Assembly (NCBI GenBank): GCA_023229605.1
Contig: JALNYY010000007.1
Coordinates: 1-64,000, forward strand
Direction: 5' to 3'
From: Methylobacter sp.
Lineage (GTDB): Bacteria > Pseudomonadota > Gammaproteobacteria > Methylococcales > Methylomonadaceae
Length of the DNA stretch: 64,000 nt
This document shows positions 7,936 through 15,785 of this stretch, one piece after another. Each line of letters opens with the position of its first letter. Within the stretch, counting starts at the first letter, position 1. Below the pieces are notes generated by a model, which was given only the letters and a program-made list of their open reading frames with translations, did not search any database and was not told the DNA's origin. Both the position numbers and the translations under genes were made by a program.

Positions 7936-8222
7936 AAATAGAATTCCTTGAGCCCGCGCACATTGAACTGGATCAAGCGTTTGAATGGTATGAAACTCAA
8001 CAGAAAGATTTAGGGGTACTGTTTTTAAATGAATTTGATGCGGCAATCAGGAGAATTGCTACCTATCCAGAATCTTATATTTTGATTGAAAAAGATGTAA
8101 GGCGTTGCTTGGTTAAACGTTCCCCTTATGGAATTTTATATGGCATAAGTGCCGATAAAATTATTGCTATCGCTGTGGCGCACTTACATCGAAAACCCGA
8201 TTACTGGATAGATAGAGCATAA
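7932..8222 (+). CDS. ParE/RelE-superfamily toxin
   Basis: A 96-residue toxin of the RelE/ParE fold. Recognisable features are EFLEPAHIELDQAFEWYE at the start (the first helices), FLNEFDAAIRRIATYPE, then RRCLVKRSPYGILYGI, IIAIAVAHLHRKPDYW near the end; this terminal HxxRxPxYW motif is typical of ParE-like members. The sequence does not show whether it targets gyrase or ribosome-bound mRNA. It starts four bases inside the antitoxin gene, so the pair is one transcript. Confidence 0.88.
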   Translation: MKIEFLEPAHIELDQAFEWYETQQKDLGVLFLNEFDAAIRRIATYPESYILIEKDVRRCLVKRSPYGILYGISADKIIAIAVAHLHRKPDYWIDRA

Positions 8223-8227
8223 CAACC

Positions 8228-9022
8228 ATGCCCCATCTAAAGCTATTTCTTTTAGCCCTCAGCTTCTACACCCGACTGCCAGGGATGGCGGAAGTGTCGC
8301 AAGCGGTAGGGAACCGATGCGACCGCCTGCCCCATCCTCAAATTCTGGATTATAAGCAGTTACCTCAGGCAGCCGTTTACTTGCCGTTGATCGGTTGGCT
8401 GGTTGGCGGCATCTGCGCGTTGGTATTTTACCTGGCGGATTTAGTTTGGCCTCAGACTACGGCGGTGATCCTGGCGCTAATCGCCGGTATTTTGCTGACC
8501 GGTGCATTGCATGAAGACGGCTTTGCCGATGTTTGCGACGGTTTCGGCGGCGGCATGGATAAACAGCGCATTCTGGAGATCATGAAAGATTCCCATATTG
8601 GCGTTTACGGCTTGCTCGGGCTGCTGTTGATGCTGATGCTGAAGATCAGCGTGTTAATCGCAATGCCTGCCGCTGTACCTTTTGTGTTGCTGTCCGGGCA
8701 CAGCATCAGCCGTTTGTCGCCGCTGTTGCTGATGGGGCGTTACGAATATGCGCGCGAACATCAAAGCAAAGCCTCGGGCGCGGTTTATCGACCCAATTTC
8801 CGGGAGTTGGCTTTTGCCGCCGTCATCGCGTTGTTGCCGCTGGCGTTACTACCGATTTTATGTACGCTGGCAATTATCCCTGTATTGATTTCGACTATCC
8901 TTCTGGGTCGTTATTTTTACCGCCGTATCGGCGGCTATACCGGCGATTGCCTGGGCGCAAGCCAGCAAGTCGCCGAAACTGTTTTTTATTTAAGCGTGAG
9001 TGCCTTATGGATATTTATTTAA
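8228..9022 (+). CDS. cobS: Adenosylcobinamide-GDP ribazoletransferase (cobalamin synthase)
   Basis: Integral membrane enzyme joining adenosylcobinamide-GDP and alpha-ribazole (phosphate) to form the cobalamin nucleotide loop. The 264 residues are nearly all hydrophobic helices. The signature GALHEDGFADVCDGFGGG lies near residue 98, with the metal-binding acidic cluster, followed by RILEIMKDSHIGVYG. The C-terminal GGYTGDCLGASQQ motif is intact. The amino terminus TFYTRLP-like motif appears as SFYTRLPGM. A segment after it (residues about 20-36) is slightly longer than in most homologues. The gene overlaps cobC by 16 bases. Confidence 0.95.
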   Translation: MPHLKLFLLALSFYTRLPGMAEVSQAVGNRCDRLPHPQILDYKQLPQAAVYLPLIGWLVGGICALVFYLADLVWPQTTAVILALIAGILLTGALHEDGFADVCDGFGGGMDKQRILEIMKDSHIGVYGLLGLLLMLMLKISVLIAMPAAVPFVLLSGHSISRLSPLLLMGRYEYAREHQSKASGAVYRPNFRELAFAAVIALLPLALLPILCTLAIIPVLISTILLGRYFYRRIGGYTGDCLGASQQVAETVFYLSVSALWIFI

Positions 9023-9570
9023 TTCGCCACACCCAGACGGCTACCGATCCGGGGCTGTGTTACGGGCAAAGCGATGTGCCCTTGGCGGCCAGCTTTGAGG
9101 ATGAAACGGCGAACCTGCATGACAAACTGCCGGAGTTTGACGATGACTGCAAGGTTTTCAGCAGTCCGTTAACGCGTTGCCTGCAATTGGCCGAGACCTT
9201 TTCGGATACGGTGACCACCGATCAGCGCTTGCAGGAACTTGATTTCGGCGAGTGGGAGGGCAAGCGTTTTGATGACATCGAGGCCGATGTGTTGCAGCAT
9301 TGGATGGATAATTTTGTCAGTGCAGCTCCGCCAAAGGGTGAAAACTTTGAAGATTTGTATCAGCGTGCGGACAGCTTTTGGCAGGATTTATTAGCCACCG
9401 AAGCAAAGCAGGTTTTGGTGATAACCCATGCGGGGGTTATCCGCGCGTTGTTGGCGCGCGCCTTGAATCTGCCTTTGGCCAATTCATTCCAACTGCGGAT
9501 CGATTCGGGTTCCGTGCATAAAATGCGCCGGGCCGACGATTATCTTTACATCGAATACATCAATTTATAA
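9007..9570 (+). CDS. cobC: Alpha-ribazole phosphatase family protein
   Basis: Histidine phosphatase expected to remove the phosphate from alpha-ribazole phosphate (or adenosylcobalamin phosphate). The catalytic histidine sits in YLIRHTQT at residues 3-10, followed by SSPLTRCLQLAE, LDFGEWEG and the second histidine in VITHAGVIRALLA. The ATG at 9007 is used; a longer frame open from 8860 lies entirely within cobS and is not needed. Length 187 is normal. Its stop TAA overlaps an ATG (TAATG at 9568-9572) that now starts only a short ORF, see the next entries. Confidence 0.9.
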   Translation: MDIYLIRHTQTATDPGLCYGQSDVPLAASFEDETANLHDKLPEFDDDCKVFSSPLTRCLQLAETFSDTVTTDQRLQELDFGEWEGKRFDDIEADVLQHWMDNFVSAAPPKGENFEDLYQRADSFWQDLLATEAKQVLVITHAGVIRALLARALNLPLANSFQLRIDSGSVHKMRRADDYLYIEYINL

Positions 9571-9662
9571 TGAACCACGCTCGCAGCTATTACAAAGCAA
9601 GCTTTGTACTCCAATGCCTGGAGTCCAAAGCTTGCTTTGGCAGATACTTAAGTTATCGATGA
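9570..9662 (+). CDS. Possible 30-residue ORF bridging cobC and cobD
   Basis: An ATG at 9570 overlapping the cobC stop opens 30 codons that end at TGA 9660-9662, overlapping the cobD ATG (ATGA). Most of it consists of a palindromic repeat, and its first ten bases ATGAACCACG are identical to the first ten of cobD. I read it as a by-product of an insertion into a formerly overlapping cobC/cobD junction. It may help ribosomes reach cobD by coupling; a functional peptide is unlikely. Confidence 0.25.
   Translation: MNHARSYYKASFVLQCLESKACFGRYLSYR
9580..9658. repeat. Palindromic element flanked by 10-bp direct repeats
   Basis: A near-perfect hairpin has 21-base arms at 9593-9613 and 9619-9639 (CAAAGCAAGCTTTG and CAAAGCTTGCTTTG cores, one mismatch) and a five-base loop. 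The surrounding 79 bases are bracketed by ATGAACCACG at 9570-9579 and 9659-9668, which look like a target-site duplication. The same arm sequence occurs at 12255-12310. It resembles a small non-autonomous mobile hairpin. Confidence 0.7.
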
Positions 9663-10678
9663 ACCACGGCGGCAATATTTACCAATTCGCCCGGAGACTC
9701 GGCTGCCGGCCGGAGCAGGTGCTGGATTTTTCGGCCAACATCAACCCGGAGCAGGCGGTCGATTTAAGCTGCCTGCAAAGCGTCCAGCTTACGCCGTATG
9801 CCGACCCTGAGTACGGCCAGCTAAAACAGGCGATCGATCGGCGCTATCCGGTTCCTGCGGGCGCCGATATTGAACTGTTTAACGGTGCGAGCGCGGCTAT
9901 CTTCGCATTGTTGCGCGGCTTGCAGCCGAAAGATCTGGTGTTATATACGCCTTTATACGGCGAATATGCGCATATCGCCGGCGAGCTGGGTTGCAAGGTG
10001 CATAATATTGACCGGTTCGGTCAAATAATGGCGGATATTCCCCAACACAGCACGGCGATTTTTGTTAACCCGTCCACGCCGGATGGCCGGCTTTATGAGT
10101 TGCGGGACTTGTTGGAAAAATGGCAGGCGGCAGACTGCACGATCATCATCGATGAGTCGTTCCTGGATTTTAGCCAAGCCGATTCGGTTGCAGAACACAT
10201 AACGCATTACGACAAACTGTATCTGATCAAATCGCTGAGCAAGTTTTACGGCTGCGCCGGCATCCGCATTGGTTTTATCCTGGCGGCGACGGTGGCGATA
10301 AAGGAGCTGCGGCGCTTTGAACCGGCGTGGAAATTATCCAGCCTGGACATGGTCTATATGCAGCAGGCGCTGGCAAATACCGCGTTCATCGAACGGACCC
10401 GTCGGCAGACCGCGCATTTGCGCGATTTACTGCATCATGCCCTGCAACATTCCGGTTTGTTCGATAAGATTTATCCGGGCCAGGCCAATTTCCTGCTGGC
10501 GCGCTTGGCAGACGGCGGCAGCGGTTATCGGTTGCAGCAACAACTGGAGCCGTCGCGGATTTTAATCCGCGTCTGCGACAATTTTGAGGGCCTGGATGAA
10601 AGCCATGTGCGTTTTGCGGTCAAGGATGAACTCGCCATAGCCCGGCTTGCCCATAGTTTTAAAAACATTAATAAATAA
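9659..10678 (+). CDS. cobD: Threonine-phosphate decarboxylase (PLP enzyme)
   Basis: Pyridoxal-phosphate enzyme that decarboxylates L-threonine-O-3-phosphate to the aminopropanol phosphate linker of cobalamin. It has the class I/II aminotransferase fold: amino-terminal HGGNIYQFARRLG, DFSANINPE near residue 24, the aspartate region IIIDESFLDF and the PLP lysine in KSLSKFYGCAGIRIGF. The C-terminal arginine motif ILIRVCDNF binds the carboxylate or phosphate. The ATG at 9659 starts the conserved MNHGGN segment; an earlier in-frame ATG at 9614 lies inside the hairpin repeat. Length 339 is normal. Naming follows Salmonella cobD. Confidence 0.92.
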   Translation: MNHGGNIYQFARRLGCRPEQVLDFSANINPEQAVDLSCLQSVQLTPYADPEYGQLKQAIDRRYPVPAGADIELFNGASAAIFALLRGLQPKDLVLYTPLYGEYAHIAGELGCKVHNIDRFGQIMADIPQHSTAIFVNPSTPDGRLYELRDLLEKWQAADCTIIIDESFLDFSQADSVAEHITHYDKLYLIKSLSKFYGCAGIRIGFILAATVAIKELRRFEPAWKLSSLDMVYMQQALANTAFIERTRRQTAHLRDLLHHALQHSGLFDKIYPGQANFLLARLADGGSGYRLQQQLEPSRILIRVCDNFEGLDESHVRFAVKDELAIARLAHSFKNINK

Positions 10679-10685
10679 AAAACTC

Positions 10686-10746
10686 ACCACGAAGGGCATG
10701 AAGCACATGAAGTTTATTTCTTCGTGTTCTTCATGTTCTTCGTGGT
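10686..10746. repeat. Imperfect inverted repeat between cobD and cobQ
   Basis: ACCACGAAGGGCATGAAG at 10686 onward is mirrored by CTTCATGTTCTTCGTGGT ending at 10746, giving a long imperfect stem with an AT-rich loop. The ACCACGAAG wording is of a kind widely dispersed in proteobacterial intergenic regions. It occupies nearly the whole gap and could slow or end transcription into cobQ. Confidence 0.65.
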
Positions 10747-10774
10747 ACGTAAAAACATTTTTAAGTAGACAACG

Positions 10775-12175
10775 ATGAAACCATTAGCCGTCTTCGGCAC
10801 CAGTTCGGATGCCGGTAAAACCACGCTGGTCATGGCCTTGTGCCGAATTTTTGCCGACCAAGGCTTGAAGGTCGCGCCGTTCAAAGCGCAAAACGTCTCC
10901 AATAATTCAGCGGTCACCAAAGAAGGACGGGAGATTTCCAGGGCGCAATGCCTGCAAGCGGAAGCCGCGCGCGTCGAGCCAAGCTACCTGTTCAACCCGG
11001 TGCTGCTTAAATCGCACGGCAACGGGTCGGTGCAGGTGATCGTGAACGGGCTGGTTTATCAAAACCAGTCGATTGCGGCCTATTACGCTGAAATCGACAG
11101 ATTGAAAGCTCAGGTCAAGCTGGCATTTTCCGAGCTTCAACAGGACTATGACCTGATCGTTGCCGAAGGCGCTGGCTCGCCGGTCGAGCTGAATTTGCTG
11201 AACAAGGATTTGTCCAACACCTTTGTCGCCAACAGTTTCAACACCAAAAACATCCTGGTCGCGGACATCGAGCGCGGCGGCGTATTTGCGTCGATTTACG
11301 GCACCTTGGAGCTGATGGACCCGGTCATGCGCAGCAATCTGATCGGGGTGGTGATCAACAAGTTTCGCGGCGACCGGCGTTTTTTCGACGAGGGCGAAAA
11401 GATCATCGCCGAGCGCTTTGGCGTTCCGGTTTTAGGCGTGCTGCCGTTTAAGCCGCTGAATATCGACATGGAAGACTCCCAGTCGCTACGCAATTACCGG
11501 CAGCGCCTGGATGACGCCAAAATCCGCGTTGCGGTGATCGCCTATCCGGGCCTGAGCAATTATAACGATCTCGATGTGTTGATGGGCGACCCCGAGCTTT
11601 ATGTCGAATTGATCCATGATTACCGCCCGCTGGAAAGCTTCGATATGCTGTTGTTGCCGGGCAGCAAAACCGTAATCCGCGATTTGCAGTGGCTGAAAAA
11701 GCAGGGCTTGTTCGAGGAGGTTTTGCGTTTCAATAAGCCGGTGTTCGGCATCTGCGGCGGCTATCAAATGCTTTGCCGGAGCTTGCACGACCCTGATGCG
11801 ATTGAGCATGAAACTGCGATTGTGGAAGCGGGCTTGAATTTTATCGACGATACGGTGATTTATCAAAGCCCTAAAATACTCACACGCGGACAGTATCCGC
11901 TGTTTTCATACGCCGGGATCAGCGGCTATGAAATCCATTGCGGCCGCATGGACAAGTACCCGCTGTACTATCAGGGCGGCCTGTCCTCCGGCACCCATGT
12001 ACATGGCGTATTTGACGACGATGCGTTCCGCACCGGTTACTTTAAAGCCATTAACCCGCAGTATCAGGGCTATGCCTATGCGAACTACCGCGAAGCTGAA
12101 ATACAGGGCTTTGCCGATATGGTCGCGGAAAACCTGGATATTGCCGCCATTTTGCAGGCGTTACAGGCGGACTGA
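10775..12175 (+). CDS. cobQ: Cobyric acid synthase
   Basis: Glutamine-dependent amidotransferase adding four amide groups to adenosylcobyrinic acid diamide. The amino-terminal dethiobiotin-synthetase-like domain has the P-loop variant FGTSSDAGKTTLV at residues 5-17, then PFKAQNVSNNSAVT and VAEGAGSPVELNLL. The C-terminal class I glutaminase-like domain has the nucleophile cysteine in GICGGYQMLC near 325 and a histidine in THVHGVFDDD. Length 466 is slightly short for the family but no domain is missing. It lies 96 bases after cobD behind an inverted repeat, and 171 bases of repeats follow it. Confidence 0.96.
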   Translation: MKPLAVFGTSSDAGKTTLVMALCRIFADQGLKVAPFKAQNVSNNSAVTKEGREISRAQCLQAEAARVEPSYLFNPVLLKSHGNGSVQVIVNGLVYQNQSIAAYYAEIDRLKAQVKLAFSELQQDYDLIVAEGAGSPVELNLLNKDLSNTFVANSFNTKNILVADIERGGVFASIYGTLELMDPVMRSNLIGVVINKFRGDRRFFDEGEKIIAERFGVPVLGVLPFKPLNIDMEDSQSLRNYRQRLDDAKIRVAVIAYPGLSNYNDLDVLMGDPELYVELIHDYRPLESFDMLLLPGSKTVIRDLQWLKKQGLFEEVLRFNKPVFGICGGYQMLCRSLHDPDAIEHETAIVEAGLNFIDDTVIYQSPKILTRGQYPLFSYAGISGYEIHCGRMDKYPLYYQGGLSSGTHVHGVFDDDAFRTGYFKAINPQYQGYAYANYREAEIQGFADMVAENLDIAAILQALQAD

Positions 12176-12189
12176 TGCTTAGAATCACA

Positions 12190-12310
12190 AAGTTCAAAGC
12201 TTCCGCTCCTCGGCAACTGCTCCTGCGTTGCTCTACCTCCTGCATCCATGTAGGCAAAGCAAGCTTTGGACTCCAAAAAATACAGATACCGGAGTTCAAA
12301 GCTTGCTTTG
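12190..12310. repeat. Composite dispersed repeat between cobQ and cbiB
   Basis: Two repeat types are joined here. Positions 12205-12250 carry, in reverse, the block found inside the rubredoxin reductase (CAACTGCTCCTGCGTTGCTC, then TACCTCCTGCATCCATG). Positions 12255-12275 and 12290-12310 form the AAAGCAAGCTTTG...CAAAGCTTGCTTTG hairpin also found before cobD. A partial extra arm, GTTCAAAGCTTCCGC, lies at about 12192. The assembly separates cbiB from the upstream cob genes. Confidence 0.75.
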
Positions 12311-12346
12311 ACCGTTTAATGTTAAGCAAAGGCATGAGGTGTTACG

Positions 12347-13243
12347 ATGTTTTTTGAATTGGCGGCCTTGGCGTATCTTATCGATATGATTTTGGGCGAA
12401 TTCCCCTGCAAACACCCGGTGGCATTGATGGGTGATTTTATTAATGCGTTTGAACGGCGTTTTTACAGCGACCGGATTTTGTCCGGAGCGCTGTTGGTGA
12501 TCGGCTTAATAAAACTGACTCTATTGATCAGCATCGCTATAGTTTATCTGTGCGGCTTCTTGCCGGATTGGCTGGCGCTGACGGTTTTGGCCGTGCTCGC
12601 CTCCACAGGCCTGGCTATGAACATGCTGCATGAAAGCGTCGCCGCGCTATTGACCGCCGAGCAGCCCAAACAGGCGTTAAGCTATCTGGTCAGCCGCGAT
12701 ACCGAAGACATGACCGAAATCGAAGTCTATAAAGCGGGCCTTGAAACCTGGGCGGAAAATCTCAGCGACGGCGTTGTCGCACCGCTGTTTTATCTGCTGT
12801 TGTTCGGTCTGCCCGGCATTGCCGTGTATAAAGCCATCAATACGATGGATTCGATGATTGCCTATAAAACCGAACGCTATTTTTATTTCGGCAAATGGGC
12901 GGCGATAGTCGACGATATAGCCAATTACATTCCCGCCCGGCTGACCGCGTTGCTGATTGTTGCATTGGCTGAAGACAGGCAGCGCGCATGGGAAAGTTTA
13001 TGGTGTGACGGCAACAAGCTGGAAAGCCCCAATGCCGGATTTCCCATTGCGGCGATGGCAGGCTCCTTGGGCGTTGCGTTGGGCGGCGATGCCAGTTATC
13101 ACGGAAAAATAAAACATAAGCCGACGCTGGGTTTTCCGGTCACTCCGGTCGATAAATCTACGTTAGCCAAAGCATTGCAAATGAAAACAGGCATTAATCT
13201 GATCGTTCTAAGCCTTTTGGCCGCCGGAGCCTTATTGTCATGA
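12347..13243 (+). CDS. cbiB: Adenosylcobinamide-phosphate synthase
   Basis: Polytopic membrane enzyme attaching the aminopropanol phosphate made by the CobD product to adenosylcobyric acid. Conserved blocks are AYLIDMILGEFPCKHPVALMG (up to residue 26, with the aspartate and the P-x-H-P motif), SRDTEDMTEIEVYKA in the cytoplasmic loop, ETWAENLSDGVVAPLFY, and NTMDSMIAYKTERYFYFGK with WAAIVDDIANYIPARLTA. These leave no doubt on family. Length 298 is a little short. It overlaps cobU by four bases (ATGA), so the two are coupled. Confidence 0.95.
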   Translation: MFFELAALAYLIDMILGEFPCKHPVALMGDFINAFERRFYSDRILSGALLVIGLIKLTLLISIAIVYLCGFLPDWLALTVLAVLASTGLAMNMLHESVAALLTAEQPKQALSYLVSRDTEDMTEIEVYKAGLETWAENLSDGVVAPLFYLLLFGLPGIAVYKAINTMDSMIAYKTERYFYFGKWAAIVDDIANYIPARLTALLIVALAEDRQRAWESLWCDGNKLESPNAGFPIAAMAGSLGVALGGDASYHGKIKHKPTLGFPVTPVDKSTLAKALQMKTGINLIVLSLLAAGALLS

Positions 13244-13737
13244 AAACACTGTTTATAGGCGGCATCAAAAGCGGCAAGTCGCGGTTGGCGGAGGCGTATA
13301 TTTTAGAGCAAGCCTCAGCCGATAAGCCCTACTATCTGGCGACGAACGAGGTTTTTGATGACGAGATGCAGGCGCGTATCCGCGTTCATCAGCAACGCCG
13401 CCAAGATTTATTTGCCACTATCGAAGAACCCGTTAAACTGCTTGAAGCATTGCAAAAATGCCGAGGCCCTGTTTTGGTTGAATGCGTGTCGATGTGGCTG
13501 AACAACCAGCTTTATCATCAAATTCCCGAAGTGGATATTTTGCAAGAACTGGAAGCGGTGCTACAGTTAACTTGTGACATAGTGCTGGTGCACAATGAAG
13601 TCGGACTCAGCGTCATTGCCGACAACCGTCTGGCCCGGCAGTTTGTCGACCTGTCCGGCAAAGCGGCGCAACTGATGGGACAGCATTGCGAGCAGGTGTT
13701 TTTTTGCAGTGCGGGCCTGAAGATCAAAATGAAATAG
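13240..13737 (+). CDS. cobU: Adenosylcobinamide kinase/guanylyltransferase
   Basis: Bifunctional enzyme that phosphorylates adenosylcobinamide and transfers GMP to give the GDP derivative used by CobS. The Walker A motif GGIKSGKS is at residues 7-14. The family's TNEVFDDEMQARIRVHQQRR segment carries the histidine that becomes guanylylated, followed by VECVSMWLNNQ and LVHNEVGLSVIADNRLAR. Length 165 is slightly shorter than the usual 175-185. It is the last gene of the cobalamin set here; the corrin-ring genes must lie elsewhere. Confidence 0.95.
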   Translation: MKTLFIGGIKSGKSRLAEAYILEQASADKPYYLATNEVFDDEMQARIRVHQQRRQDLFATIEEPVKLLEALQKCRGPVLVECVSMWLNNQLYHQIPEVDILQELEAVLQLTCDIVLVHNEVGLSVIADNRLARQFVDLSGKAAQLMGQHCEQVFFCSAGLKIKMK

Positions 13738-13785
13738 GTGCGGATTCCGTATCTTTTAGTACGTTTAACACACAAAGAGACAACC

Positions 13786-14823
13786 GTGAAAAACACAGCC
13801 TGTAAACGCTTATTGAAACTGGCCTTGGCGCTCGCGCTTACCGGATGCGCAAGCAATCCGGCGGTTAAAACCGATGCGCCATATCTCAATACCGGCGCTA
13901 TTCCCGATCGTTCGGTTGAGGATCAAGCTCAGGCCTTAACCGGGACTTATGCCCATTCGCAGCCGGTGCAAAACTTCATCCGGCACATGGTGCTTGAGCA
14001 TGGTTTTTCGGAAAGCTATTTGAACGGCCTGTTTTCACAGGCCAAGCGCCTGGATTATGTTATCCGTCTGGAAAATCCGCCGCAATACCACGGTCCCAAA
14101 CCCGCTCACCCGAAGGTGGGCGGCTGGACACGCTACCGTCAGCAATTTATTACCGATGCGCACATCAATAACGGCATAGCCTTCTGGAGCAACAATGCCG
14201 ACGCGATCCAAAAAGCCAGCGTCACTTACGGCGTCGATCCCGAATATATTGTTGCGATTATCGGCGTGGAAACCTTTTTTGGCCGCAACGTCGGTAAAAC
14301 GCGCATTTTCGACGCCTTGACCACGTTGGCATTCGACACCCAGCGGCGCGCCAAATTTTTTACCACGGAACTGGAGAATTTTTTGCTGATGACCCGCGAA
14401 GAAGGCTACGAGCCGCTTAAACCGGTCGGTTCCTGGGCGGGCGCCATGGGGTTGGGGCAATTTATGCCCAGCAGTTTTCGCAGTCTGGCTGTTGACTTCA
14501 ACAACGATGGACATCGCGATCTTTGGAACCAACACGATGCGATCGGCAGCGTGGCGCATTATTTTTCACGTAACGGCTGGCAGAACAATATGCCGGTAGC
14601 GGAGCAAACGGAGCAAACCAAAGGCTATAACGGCGAGGCAACTATCGAACTGAGCGCAATTAACGGCAGCGAATACTGGCGCGTCCACCCTAATTTCAAG
14701 GTAATCAAAAAGTACAACAACAGCGATAAATACGCAATGGCCGTGCATCAACTGGCGCAGGCTATTAAGCGCGGTATTTATAAGTCGGATAACAGGGTGG
14801 CGGATTTTCTTGCCCGCCGTTAA
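13786..14823 (+). CDS. mltB: Lytic murein transglycosylase B, lipoprotein
   Basis: Peptidoglycan-cleaving enzyme (glycoside hydrolase family 103) anchored in the outer membrane. From GTG 13786 the product has a lipoprotein signal ending in LTGC, so the acylated cysteine follows about 16 residues; an upstream ATG at 13738 would bury this signal, so the GTG with AGAGA upstream is preferred. The catalytic glutamate is in IGVETFFGRNVGKTR, and GAMGLGQFMPSSF and DLWNQHDAIGSVAHYF follow. Length 345 is normal. It is monocistronic between the cob cluster and convergent sucCD. Confidence 0.93.
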   Translation: MKNTACKRLLKLALALALTGCASNPAVKTDAPYLNTGAIPDRSVEDQAQALTGTYAHSQPVQNFIRHMVLEHGFSESYLNGLFSQAKRLDYVIRLENPPQYHGPKPAHPKVGGWTRYRQQFITDAHINNGIAFWSNNADAIQKASVTYGVDPEYIVAIIGVETFFGRNVGKTRIFDALTTLAFDTQRRAKFFTTELENFLLMTREEGYEPLKPVGSWAGAMGLGQFMPSSFRSLAVDFNNDGHRDLWNQHDAIGSVAHYFSRNGWQNNMPVAEQTEQTKGYNGEATIELSAINGSEYWRVHPNFKVIKKYNNSDKYAMAVHQLAQAIKRGIYKSDNRVADFLARR

Positions 14824-14855
14824 GTATCCAATACTGTTTGACAAGCAACGAAGAA

Positions 14856-14900
14856 CGTAGCGGACGCCAAGTTTTAGCTTGGCTTTTCCGGCCCGCTACG
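14856..14900. terminator. Hairpin between convergent mltB and sucD
   Basis: CGTAGCGG (14856-14863) pairs with CCGCTACG (14893-14900) and inner GCCAAG with CTTGGC around loop TTTTAG, giving a bulged long stem between two convergent genes. A U-tract is poor on either strand, so the terminator role is inferred from position. Confidence 0.5.
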
Positions 14901-14918
14901 CTGTTTATTTCGCTTTCT

Positions 14919-15785
14919 TTACAAGCACCGCTTCATCGCCACCCCAATATCGGTCGGCGAACTAACGACTTCGATCCCCGCCGCTTTAAGCGCGGCTACT
15001 TTCCCTTCCGCCGTGCCTTTGCCGCCGGTCACAATCGCGCCGGCATGGCCCATCCGTTTGCCGGGAGGAGCGGTTTGTCCTGCGATATAAGCGACCACAG
15101 GCTTGGTTACGTGGGCTTTGATGTATTCGGCGGCCTCTTCTTCCTCGCCGCCGCCGATTTCGCCGACCATCACGATGCCTTTGGTTTGCTCGTCGGCCTG
15201 AAAACGGCTCAGCACGTCGACGAAGTTCATGCCGTGTATTGGGTCGCCGCCGATGCCGACGCAGGTGCTTTGTCCCAAGCCTTGCGCGGTGGTTTGATGC
15301 ACGGATTCATAGGTCAAGGTGCCGGAACGCGACACGATGCCGATCGATCCGGGCAGGTGAATATGGCCGGGCATGATGCCGATTTTGCATGCGCCGGGGG
15401 TGATGACGCCGGGGCAGTTCGGGCCGATCAGCAATGCGCCGGTGCCGGCCATCGCCGCTTTAACCCGCAGCATTTGCAATATCGGTATGCCTTCGGTGAT
15501 GCAGACGATCAGTTTAATGCCGGCATCGACCGCTTCCAGAATGGCGTCGGCCGCATAAAAAGGCGGCACGTAAATGACGCTGGCGGTGGCTCCTGTGCCA
15601 CCGACGGCGTCCTGCACGGTGTCGAACACCGGCAAACCCAAATGGGTTTCGCCGCCGCGTTCAGGAGTAACGCCGCCGACTAACTTTGTGCCGTAGTCCA
15701 GCGCCTGTTGGGAATGAAAAGTGCCTTGTTTGCCGGTAAAGCCCTGGCAAATCACTTTAGTGTCTTTGTCGATTAAAATGCTCAT
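14919..15785 (-). CDS. sucD: Succinate--CoA ligase, alpha subunit
   Basis: Catalytic alpha subunit interconverting succinyl-CoA and succinate with nucleotide triphosphate synthesis in the citric acid cycle. The amino terminus MSILIDKDTKVICQGFTGKQ holds the CoA-binding region, followed by GGVTPERGGETHLGLPVF. The active-site phosphohistidine is in GHAGAIVTGGKGTAEGK, and GPNCPGVITPG is intact. Length 288 is typical. It overlaps sucC by four bases in the same transcript. Malate--CoA ligase (MtkB) of the serine cycle is a close relative, but the residues match ordinary SucD better and no serine-cycle genes are nearby. Confidence 0.93.
   Translation of the reverse strand: MSILIDKDTKVICQGFTGKQGTFHSQQALDYGTKLVGGVTPERGGETHLGLPVFDTVQDAVGGTGATASVIYVPPFYAADAILEAVDAGIKLIVCITEGIPILQMLRVKAAMAGTGALLIGPNCPGVITPGACKIGIMPGHIHLPGSIGIVSRSGTLTYESVHQTTAQGLGQSTCVGIGGDPIHGMNFVDVLSRFQADEQTKGIVMVGEIGGGEEEEAAEYIKAHVTKPVVAYIAGQTAPPGKRMGHAGAIVTGGKGTAEGKVAALKAAGIEVVSSPTDIGVAMKRCL

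Noticed and set aside
14838..15683. 281-codon open frame on the plus strand over sucD
   Set aside because: It is antisense to a fully recognisable sucD, has low-complexity residues typical of shadow frames and no recognisable domain.
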